Of a stretch of 13,488 nt of DNA, positions 1-5,455 are shown piece by piece. The number at the start of each line of letters is the position of its first letter. Position 1 is the stretch's first letter. This stretch comes from an uncultured Mycoplasmatota bacterium. GTDB taxonomy: Bacteria > Bacillota_I > Bacilli_A > RF39 > UBA660. A program made the position numbers and the translations under genes. Location of the stretch: positions 1-13,488 of the forward strand of contig CANRVM010000021.1 of NCBI GenBank assembly GCA_947643295.1, given 5' to 3'. Under the pieces are notes generated by a model that worked only from the letters and a program-made list of their open reading frames with translations, was not told where the DNA came from and ran no database searches.

Positions 1-71
1 ATTTTATTTCTACTACTAATAATTACATTTTTAATTTCTTCAATCATTTGTATATTATTTTTTTCTAGCAT
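1..71 (-). CDS. N-terminal fragment of an unidentified protein, cut by the window edge
   Basis: An ATG at 71 opens a frame that stays open to the left edge (23 codons, beginning MLEKNNIQMIEEIKN). It is preceded by AAAGGGG about 7 bases upstream, a good ribosome binding site that supports this start. The visible part is a short charged amphipathic helix. It weakly recalls the N-terminus of DUF1016/YhcG-type nucleases, but 23 residues cannot establish a family. A near-palindrome lies about 20-40 bases upstream of the start and may be its operator. Confidence 0.5.
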   Translation of the reverse strand, partial: MLEKNNIQMIEEIKNVIISSRNK

Positions 72-90
72 AAATATTGCCCCTTTCTAA

Positions 91-112
91 TTAGCCAGAC
101 ATGTCTGACCAA
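91..112. repeat. 22-bp near-palindrome with perfect 12-bp core, possible operator
   Basis: The core CAGACATGTCTG (96-107) is a perfect inverted repeat. Extending it to 91-112 keeps 18 of 22 positions symmetric. It has no loop and no U-tract, so it looks like a DNA site for a dimeric protein rather than a terminator. It lies between the ribosome binding site of the leftmost gene and the A+T-rich stretch where that gene's promoter should be. Autoregulation is an inference. Confidence 0.4.
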
Positions 113-185
113 TCTGTGACTTAAATAACTGTTACTACAATTTTAACATATTTTAAGTATTTATTGATAACAATGTTAAACATTC

Positions 186-515
186 TTAATCAAATCTAGA
201 TTGCTTTTTATTAGGAATTATTTGTAATAGATTATTGTTTTGACGTAGTTCTTCTAAATTAACAGAATCAATATTTAAATTATTTTGCTTGATTTTAAAA
301 TTCACTTAATGATTTTATATAACCATCTATATCTTCTTTTGAATTATAATTAGATAATATCAAACTTTTATCATTAGCATTAACTACTAAATCAAAGCAA
401 TTTTCTCTAAATAAATAACCAATATTATTAATTTCTGGGTAATATTTTTAATTCTTAATATCTTATTTTTTACACACAAAGGAAATTCTAAAATTTCTAT
501 GGATGCGATTCTCAT
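186..515 (-). pseudogene. Small ORF broken by two homopolymer frameshifts
   Basis: An ATG at 515 follows a GGGAGGTGGTGAG ribosome binding site and begins MRIASIEILEFPLC. The frame then needs one base added at the A-run near 445-449, after which it reads YYPEINNIGYLF and continues to SLSEF. One base must be skipped at the T4/A4 run near 293-300 to reach NIDSVNLEELRQ and the stop at 186-188. The two shifts cancel, giving about 109 residues of even composition, which argues for one original gene. I do not recognise the family. Both lesions sit in homopolymers, so decay and sequencing error are both possible. It starts just after the tRNA-His terminator, with no convincing promoter of its own. 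Confidence 0.5.
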
Positions 516-542
516 TATATATACTCACCACCTCCCACAATG

Positions 543-577
543 AAAAAAGTCCATAATATCAAGTATTACGAACTTTT
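543..577 (-). terminator. Rho-independent terminator of tRNA-His
   Basis: On the minus strand, two 14-base arms (577-564 and 558-545) pair throughout, allowing G-U, around a 5-base loop, and the downstream arm runs into a U-tract. It lies about 40 bases past the tRNA 3' end. The plus strand also has a short T-run, so it may work in both directions. Confidence 0.7.
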
Positions 578-587
578 ACTTATCTTT

Positions 588-603
588 CGCACAAAGGTGT
601 GCG
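588..603 (-). other. Short hairpin in the tRNA-His 3' trailer
   Basis: CGCACA and TGTGCG pair perfectly around a 4-base loop, between the encoded CCA and the terminator. There is no U-tract, so it is not itself a terminator. It could act in 3' end processing of the tRNA precursor, which is inference. Confidence 0.35.
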
Positions 604-615
604 TAAAATTCAATA

Positions 616-692
616 TGGGGCGCCATAAGAGAATCGAACTCTTGCATACTAGTGCCACAAACTAGCGTGTTAACCACTTCACCAATGACGCC
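616..692 (-). tRNA. tRNA-His (anticodon GUG), CCA encoded
   Basis: The minus strand folds as a complete cloverleaf. The acceptor arm is GCGTCAT/ATGGCGC, the anticodon arm CTAGT/ACTAG holds loop TTGTGGC with anticodon GTG, and the T-arm has GTTCGATTC. An extra G at 692 pairs with discriminator C at 619; this G-1:C73 pair is the identity mark of bacterial tRNA-His. The genome encodes the CCA end (618-616). The interval includes G-1 and CCA. It decodes CAC and CAU and appears to be a single-gene transcript. Confidence 0.96.
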
Positions 693-709
693 ATCTGACT
701 TACTACTAT

Positions 710-738
710 ATTTTAGTATAAATATTGTAAAAATGCAA
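710..738 (-). promoter_or_regulatory. Possible tRNA-His promoter
   Basis: On the minus strand, TTGCAT (738-733) and TAAAAT (715-710) are 17 bases apart, about 18 bases before the tRNA 5' end. The -35 matches the consensus at only three positions, and TTTACA with TATAGT is a rival choice in the same stretch. Confidence 0.4.
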
Positions 739-773
739 GTCTTTTTTTATTTTTATTTTTCTAAAATATAGTA

Positions 774-802
774 TAGATTATTATCATAATATGTTGTATA
801 AT
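774..802 (+). promoter_or_regulatory. Probable promoter of the 829 gene
   Basis: A perfect TATAAT at 797-802 lies about 26 bases before the start codon. The -35 at a 17-base spacing (TAGATT) is weak. A GGAGTGAG ribosome binding site follows at 813-820. It is divergent from the tRNA-His promoter. Confidence 0.5.
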
Positions 803-828
803 AGAGAAAAAAGGAGTGAGTATAGTTT

Positions 829-1464
829 ATGAATGAAAAAAGAGGATACATAACAGGTATTCTAGGAGGATTAATTGGAGGATTTATTGCATCCGTTCCA
901 TGGATTTTAATGTATGTTTATGGAAATATGATTCTATCTTTACTAGCTATTATCATTGCAATAGGTGTTCTTAAAGGATATCAAATCTGTAAAGGAAAGA
1001 TTGATAATAAGTTACCAGTCATCATCATTATCATTTCTCTTTTATGTGTGACTGTTTCTACTCTTCTTATTATTCCTTTATTATTATTAGGAAAAGAAGG
1101 ATTAGAAGTAAGTTTCCAAAACTTACAAACATTGTATGCTTATGATCAATTTATGGCTGCTATCATGAAAGATTTTGCTGTTTCTGTCATATTTACTGTT
1201 TTAGGTATTAGTGGCGTTGTCGCTAATGTTAAAAAACAAATTAGTGAAGGTGCTGAAGGAAATATTACAGCAACTATAAAAGAAGAGAAAAAAGAACAAA
1301 AGAAAGAAGAAATGGAAGAGAAAAGCGAAGATCAGGAAGAAGATACAAAAACAGAAGAACACAATGAAGATAGCGAAAAAGAAGAACATGACGAAGAAAA
1401 AAAAGACAACTCTTCTAAGGAAACCAACAAACCAAAGAAAACAAAAAAGAAAAAAGAAGATTAA
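829..1464 (+). CDS. Four-span membrane protein with long Glu/Lys-rich tail
   Basis: The 211-residue product has four predicted membrane segments (about 8-30, 33-50, 62-86 and 115-134). The first holds a glycine-rich stretch followed by VPWILMYVYG. Residues 137-211 form a hydrophilic tail made mostly of Glu, Lys and Asp. With four spans and a short positive N-terminus, both ends are expected in the cytoplasm. The membrane part resembles uncharacterised Bacillota membrane proteins with a G-rich/PWILVY start, but I cannot name a family. The charged tail could be a disordered binding region. The gene has its own promoter and terminator, so it is monocistronic. The start is supported by GGAGTGAG upstream. 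Confidence 0.85.
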   Translation: MNEKRGYITGILGGLIGGFIASVPWILMYVYGNMILSLLAIIIAIGVLKGYQICKGKIDNKLPVIIIIISLLCVTVSTLLIIPLLLLGKEGLEVSFQNLQTLYAYDQFMAAIMKDFAVSVIFTVLGISGVVANVKKQISEGAEGNITATIKEEKKEQKKEEMEEKSEDQEEDTKTEEHNEDSEKEEHDEEKKDNSSKETNKPKKTKKKKED

Positions 1465-1485
1465 TATTTCATAAAAAAAGGAAAC

Positions 1486-1519
1486 GATAGGGATAAATTA
1501 AACTTCCCTATCTTTTTTT
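1486..1519 (+). terminator. Rho-independent terminator of the 829 gene
   Basis: GATAGGGA (1486-1493) and TCCCTATC (1505-1512) form a perfect 8-bp stem with an 11-base loop, followed directly by seven T. It separates the membrane-protein gene from the cotJ genes. Confidence 0.9.
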
Positions 1520-1548
1520 GTTAATATTTTTGTATCTAGTTATTTGTC

Positions 1549-1556
1549 CATACACT
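1549..1556 (+). promoter_or_regulatory. Sigma-E-like -10 element before the cotJ genes
   Basis: CATACACT matches the -10 consensus of the mother-cell sporulation factor sigma-E. It lies 40 bases before the cotJ start. The cotJ operon of Bacillus subtilis is known to be sigma-E dependent. I see no good sigma-E -35 at the usual 13-15 base distance, so the match rests on the -10 and the context. Confidence 0.55.
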
Positions 1557-1595
1557 ATTGCCTAAAAAGAATAAATTACAAAGAAGGAGGAAATT

Positions 1596-2021
1596 ATGTA
1601 TAATTATGACAATAATCTATTAAATGACTATTTCAGAAATACTACACCTAGTATTATGAATCAAAGTCAAAATCTTTATACTCCAGAAGAAGGATATAAT
1701 AAAGGAAACTTATTTATTGATTTATATGATGGATATAAAAATTATAAACCTGCCACCTTACAGGCAAAAAATGAAAAAGAAGCTTTATATTTAGAATTAT
1801 CTAGATATGCTTTTGCGGCTCATGAATTAAATTTATACTTAGATCTTCATCCAGAAGATACTACAATGCTCACCCTATTTAATGATTATAGAGTGAGAGC
1901 AAACAAATTAATGATGGACTATGAGGCAAAATATGGACCACTAACTATTTCAAGTGATAGTATGGAAAATAGTTTTACTTGGCAAGAAGACAAATGGCCA
2001 TGGGAAAGGAGTGCTAACTAA
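1596..2021 (+). CDS. cotJB: Spore coat protein, CotJA-like segment fused to CotJB
   Basis: Residues about 62-137 are a CotJB domain: HELNLYLDLHP, the following helix, then YEAKYGPLT and a Trp-rich end with WPWE. CotJB is normally about 85-90 residues, but this protein has 141. The extra N-terminus holds YTPEEGYNKGNLFIDLY (28-44), which matches the short CotJA signature (Tyr-Pro-Glu-Glu, then Gly-x-Leu-Phe and an aromatic tail). I read it as CotJA and CotJB in one chain. In B. subtilis, CotJA, CotJB and CotJC are interdependent inner-coat components made in the mother cell. The start follows AAGAAGGAGG. The last base of its stop codon is the first base of cotJC, so the two are translationally coupled. 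Confidence 0.85.
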   Translation: MYNYDNNLLNDYFRNTTPSIMNQSQNLYTPEEGYNKGNLFIDLYDGYKNYKPATLQAKNEKEALYLELSRYAFAAHELNLYLDLHPEDTTMLTLFNDYRVRANKLMMDYEAKYGPLTISSDSMENSFTWQEDKWPWERSAN

Positions 2022-2680
2022 TGTGGGCATATCAAAAAAGATTACAATATCCTATTAACATTAAGAAAAAAGATTTAAGAATGGCAAAACTTTTAACGAC
2101 GCAATATGGCGGATCAAACGGTGAACTTGCTGCTGCTCTTCGCTATTTAAACCAAAGATACACCATGCCAGATAATAAGGGAAAAGCTTTACTAACCGAT
2201 ATTGGAACAGAAGAACTTGCTCATATCGAAATGATTTCTACGATGGTTTATCAATTAATGAAAGATGCCACCATGGAAGAAATAAAAGAAGCTGGGCTTG
2301 ACCCTCATTACGCAGAACACAACAAAGCTTTATACCCAACCAATGCGGATGGTGTTCCCTTTACGGTTACTTACTTTGCAACAACAGGAGATCCTCTAGC
2401 TGACATTTCAGAAGATATGGCAGCAGAACAAAAAGCAAGAGCTGTTTATGAAAACTTAATTGATTTAACAACAGATCCTGATGTAATTGGCCCCCTACTT
2501 TGGTTAAGACAAAGGGAAGTTGTTCATTACAATCGATTTAAAGAACTATTTGAATACTATCAAAAGAATTTAAAAAAAGACTCAGAAAATACTAATTCAT
2601 CTAATAATATTATGGATAACATCAGTCAAGGATTAACTAATATTAATCAATTTTTAAATAATTTCGATAAAGAAATGTAA
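2021..2680 (+). CDS. cotJC: Spore coat protein CotJC, manganese-catalase family
   Basis: This 219-residue protein belongs to the ferritin-like manganese-catalase family as CotJC. The expected metal ligands are present: Glu35 in NGEL, Glu65 and His68 in EELAH, Glu136 in AAEQKAR, and Glu166/His169 in REVVH. They fit the spacing of the family's dinuclear manganese site. This suggests peroxide dismutation at the spore coat, though activity of CotJC proteins is less well established than for true Mn catalases. The last 35 residues or so are Asn/Ser-rich and poorly conserved. It overlaps the upstream cotJ gene by one base and is followed by a terminator, making a two-gene sporulation operon. Confidence 0.95.
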   Translation: MWAYQKRLQYPINIKKKDLRMAKLLTTQYGGSNGELAAALRYLNQRYTMPDNKGKALLTDIGTEELAHIEMISTMVYQLMKDATMEEIKEAGLDPHYAEHNKALYPTNADGVPFTVTYFATTGDPLADISEDMAAEQKARAVYENLIDLTTDPDVIGPLLWLRQREVVHYNRFKELFEYYQKNLKKDSENTNSSNNIMDNISQGLTNINQFLNNFDKEM

Positions 2681-2697
2681 AAGTTTCATATATTATT

Positions 2698-2727
2698 AAA
2701 AGAAGGCAAAAGTCTTCTTTTATTTTT
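2698..2727 (+). terminator. Terminator after cotJC
   Basis: A 10-bp stem (2698-2707 with 2712-2721, one G-U pair) with an AAAA loop runs into a T-rich tract. It lies between convergent genes, and the A-rich opposite arm may let it also serve the minus-strand gene that ends at 2749. Confidence 0.8.
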
Positions 2728-2748
2728 ATAGTTATTACTCTCTATTTT

Positions 2749-3741
2749 CTAAGTGATGTTGTAATTTTTCTTTCTCTTCCGATTAATAGCTCTTACAGGA
2801 AAAACAAAAACCAAAATAATTATAATAAAAGAGAGAAGTGTTTCTACTATATCTTCTACTTTGCTATTTCTATGAATAGTAAGTGTATAAGTATCTTTTG
2901 ATTGATTTTCTGCAACTATCGTTATTTTAATTTTATTATTTCCTACTTTTAATTTGTCATTTCCTGTAATGGTTATTTTTGCTTTTGTATCACTTAATTT
3001 ATATTTTAAAGCAATCCTAGTAATATCATTTTCTACATTTATATCCTCTATCGTTTTGCTAACTGTATTTTTAGTTAATTCTTCTTCATGGTAGAATAAT
3101 TTGAATTCTTTATTAGCACTAAGTGCTAATCTCGTAATATTGATATTATAATTCTTAACATCTCCATTTTCAGCAGTAACTTTTATAGGATATACATTTA
3201 ACCCTATCCCTAATTCTTTTTCTGCTTCATATTCTAAATTTGCCTTACTATCATTAGCGACCACTTCTATTTTTAATTTTTCTTTTTTGGTCTTATATGA
3301 TAGAGATTCACTTATCGTAATAAAATTATCTTCTATTTTTATTTCTTTTAAGGAGGTATCCGAACTTTTTTGCTCAATAATTGGAGGTACTGGTACCACC
3401 ATATTTGATTTATTACTACTAGAATTATTAGCATTTTGATAAGATTCTGCGTTGTTTGAATTACCATAAGAACTCGAATTATTGTTATTATTATTTGTAG
3501 TACTATTGGATGGGGCTACATAAGAATTCCCACCACACGGATTACCTCCTAATGGTTCTCCAATCGCATACCAACGATTATTTCTTTGTTCAGCAATATG
3601 CCAATGCCCATCTCCATGTGAACCATAATACTGTCCATTACAACTTGTAATACTTCCTTTGCTAAGCCATCCAGATGTTGCAAATACATTGTCAGGAATC
3701 AAAAAAATCCCAACCAATAACCATAAATACTTCTTCTTCAT
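2749..3741 (-). CDS. Secreted membrane-anchored protein: His-rich head and two cadherin-like domains
   Basis: The 330-residue product starts with a signal peptide (about 1-21, ending VFA). A small head (about 23-70) follows with YYGSHGDGHWH (38-48), an RWYAIG strand, and two cysteines (34 and 69) that could form a disulfide. It resembles YHYH-like motifs in other Bacillota surface proteins. Residues 71-118 are an Asn/Ser-rich linker. Two repeats of about 80 residues (about 128-204 and 206-291) end in NYNINITR and TYTLTIHR and fit the cadherin-like beta-sandwich family (PF12733). A C-terminal membrane segment (about 300-318) and a basic RKRKK tail anchor it without a sortase motif. The His cluster might bind metal. 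Its function is unknown. The start follows GGGAG, and the gene is monocistronic. Confidence 0.85.
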   Translation of the reverse strand: MKKKYLWLLVGIFLIPDNVFATSGWLSKGSITSCNGQYYGSHGDGHWHIAEQRNNRWYAIGEPLGGNPCGGNSYVAPSNSTTNNNNNNSSSYGNSNNAESYQNANNSSSNKSNMVVPVPPIIEQKSSDTSLKEIKIEDNFITISESLSYKTKKEKLKIEVVANDSKANLEYEAEKELGIGLNVYPIKVTAENGDVKNYNINITRLALSANKEFKLFYHEEELTKNTVSKTIEDINVENDITRIALKYKLSDTKAKITITGNDKLKVGNNKIKITIVAENQSKDTYTLTIHRNSKVEDIVETLLSFIIIILVFVFPVRAINRKRKKNYNIT

Positions 3742-3825
3742 ATTTTACTCCCTAAAAGAAATCTAAAAGTATCTTTACTAGCCTACTTTTTATCTACTTA
3801 TTTTTATCTTCCTATAACTAATTTC

Positions 3826-3854
3826 ATTATAAACACATTTCCATAATTTGTAAA
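3826..3854 (-). promoter_or_regulatory. Promoter of the cadherin-like surface protein gene
   Basis: On the minus strand, TTTACA (3854-3849) and TATAAT (3831-3826) are exactly 17 bases apart. The predicted leader is about 78 bases, longer than others in this window, but I see no riboswitch in it. Confidence 0.7.
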
Positions 3855-3992
3855 TAAATTTTAAAGACAAGTCAGGTTAAAGATAAGTAAACATATTAAT
3901 CACTTATCACTATTTAGTTTATATGTAAGAAACAACTTAATCTTTTCACAATCCTTGCAAAATATAGCAGTCAATTACTAAATACATTTTAG

Positions 3993-4028
3993 AGAAAAAA
4001 GAAAAAGTGGCAATATAAATGTCACTTT
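3993..4028 (-). terminator. Terminator of the 147-residue protein gene
   Basis: On the minus strand, AAAGTG and CACTTT pair (4028-4023 with 4009-4004), with further A/T pairs outside, and the structure is followed by a U-rich tract. It begins a few bases after the stop codon. Confidence 0.65.
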
Positions 4029-4032
4029 CTAC

Positions 4033-4476
4033 TTATCTTGATTTTTTTATTACAGATGGTGTTTCTACATTTAAATTATACTTACCATCAACAACGTTTT
4101 CAAGTGGTATTCCTAACCCATTTTCTAATGTTGCATTTAATACATTATATCCAAATACCATTCTATCATCAGTAGGTCTAATTCTATAAACTGGTCTATC
4201 TGTTATTTGAGAAGCATTATTTTCTAGCTCTTGACATCCATTATAGAAAAAAGCCATTGAAATTGCTCTGTCTAAATTCCAAATGTTTGCTATAGATGAA
4301 CAATACTTTCTCATGGAAGATGACATCATACCAATATGAATTTGTTCAGAATCTGGTAGTCTATATAACACATAGATACTTTCATCACCCATAAAGCCAC
4401 TTTCTAATTGTTTTTTTTCTTCATCATTAATTGGTGTTAAAATAATATCAGGGTTTCTTAGTCTTATACTTAACAT
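4033..4476 (-). CDS. Orphan 147-residue cytoplasmic protein
   Basis: I do not recognise this protein. It has no signal peptide or membrane segment and looks soluble. Visible features are SIYVLYRLP (33-41), a central stretch with two cysteines (59 and 81), RPVYRIRPTDDRMVFGYNV in the second half, and a short basic end. The start is well supported by GAAGGAGAG about 8 bases upstream. It has a near-consensus promoter with an extended -10 and its own terminator, so it forms a single-gene unit likely to be expressed strongly in vegetative cells. Neither neighbour suggests a role. Confidence 0.8.
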   Translation of the reverse strand: MLSIRLRNPDIILTPINDEEKKQLESGFMGDESIYVLYRLPDSEQIHIGMMSSSMRKYCSSIANIWNLDRAISMAFFYNGCQELENNASQITDRPVYRIRPTDDRMVFGYNVLNATLENGLGIPLENVVDGKYNLNVETPSVIKKSR

Positions 4477-4507
4477 ATTATTTTCTCTCCTTCATTTAAT
4501 GATACTT

Positions 4508-4536
4508 ATTCTAACATATCTATATTTACATGTCAA
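4508..4536 (-). promoter_or_regulatory. Strong promoter of the 147-residue protein gene
   Basis: On the minus strand, a perfect TTGACA (4536-4531), a 17-base spacer and TAGAAT (4513-4508) are preceded by TG at the extended -10 position. The predicted start of transcription lies just before the ribosome binding site, so the leader is short. Confidence 0.85.
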
Positions 4537-4681
4537 ACGTTCTGTAATTACTTGTTAATCATATTATCGTATTTACTGTTACCTACTATTTCTCTTGTTG
4601 TTACAATAATCGAATAAAAATTCCCTGTATTTAACGAACGATTACCTATAAAAGAAAATTATACTAATAAAGTCCATCTTT

Positions 4682-5323
4682 CTATTTCACATATTTTTTA
4701 GAGATTTCAATCACTGGTCTAACGCTCCAAGCATTAGCACCTGTTCCCATGCATATTTTAGCTGAATCATTACTAGTTTTTTCACAAACTAAGATAGGAG
4801 TATCCCCTTCTACTTCCTCTGTTAAAGTTGAACTACGATATAGAAAAGTTCTATTCGAATCTTCTATAGTTACTCCTGGAGCTAAGTTCAAAATGCCAGT
4901 AATCGTTTGAATATCATCTATCGATAATAATCTAGCATTCACTTCATCTGCTCCTATTCCTAACGATTGGGCAAAATTACTTGCAAAAGTATTCCTTACA
5001 TAATCACTAGCTTCTCGGTAATCTATCAAATCATCTAATTGATCTTCCATCAATAAAAGAACTTTACTCTCTTCACTATCTGATTTTGCTATGACATTCC
5101 AAGTGCTATTATTCTTTAAAGTAACATAATCCCCTATTTTATAACTATCATACTTTTCTTTCTTATCTACGTTAGTATCCTTTTTTTCATCAACTTCTTC
5201 TATGGAGTTCTTTTCTATTTTCTTATCAAAGAAATGATTAATGGTAAAATAGCCTCCTACAATAACAACAACTGCACATAATACAATAATAATGGTTAAA
5301 TTCGTTCTATTTGAATCACTCAT
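4682..5323 (-). CDS. Single-pass membrane protein with C-terminal extracellular domain
   Basis: I chose the ATG at 5323, which follows TAGGAG at 7 bases, over a TTG that opens the same frame 11 codons upstream. The 213-residue product has one membrane segment (about 8-31), a Lys/Glu/Asp-rich stalk (about 33-60) and a C-terminal domain from YKIGDYVTL to SVRPVIEISKKYVK. The W-x-V-I-A strand near the start and the final S-V-R-P-V-I are typical of a domain family common in gut Bacilli and Clostridia (DUF6273-like), here with a shortened core. The positive-inside rule puts that domain outside the cell. Its function is unknown. It appears monocistronic. Confidence 0.8.
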   Translation of the reverse strand: MSDSNRTNLTIIIVLCAVVVIVGGYFTINHFFDKKIEKNSIEEVDEKKDTNVDKKEKYDSYKIGDYVTLKNNSTWNVIAKSDSEESKVLLLMEDQLDDLIDYREASDYVRNTFASNFAQSLGIGADEVNARLLSIDDIQTITGILNLAPGVTIEDSNRTFLYRSSTLTEEVEGDTPILVCEKTSNDSAKICMGTGANAWSVRPVIEISKKYVK

Positions 5324-5344
5324 ATCATCACTCCTATTATTTTT

Positions 5345-5353
5345 ATAATACCA
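5345..5353 (-). promoter_or_regulatory. Extended -10 promoter of the single-pass membrane protein gene
   Basis: On the minus strand, TGGTATTAT is an extended -10 element about 22 bases before the chosen ATG. No good -35 is visible. It overlaps the alternative upstream TTG frame, which further argues against that start. Confidence 0.45.
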
Positions 5354-5425
5354 CAATTTTAATGGAAAGGAAACGAAAAGATGAATAATTTACTATTAAC
5401 AACCAATAATGCTTATCAGATAAAA

Positions 5426-5455
5426 CAACAAAAAAAAGACAAAACTTGTCTTTTT
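5426..5455 (-). terminator. Terminator of the gatCAB-aspS operon
   Basis: A 10-bp stem (5455-5446 with 5442-5433) with a 3-base loop overlaps the aspS stop codon and is followed by a U-tract on the minus strand. It is perfect in sequence but A/T-rich at its base. Confidence 0.85.

Noticed and set aside
1201..1389. Minus-strand Phe-rich ORF
   Set aside because: It is the complement of the Glu/Lys codons of the tail, without a ribosome binding site.
4477..4681. Possible small RNA between the two minus-strand genes
   Set aside because: It contains the promoter of the 147-residue protein gene, but beyond that I found no stable hairpin with a U-tract or conserved RNA motif.
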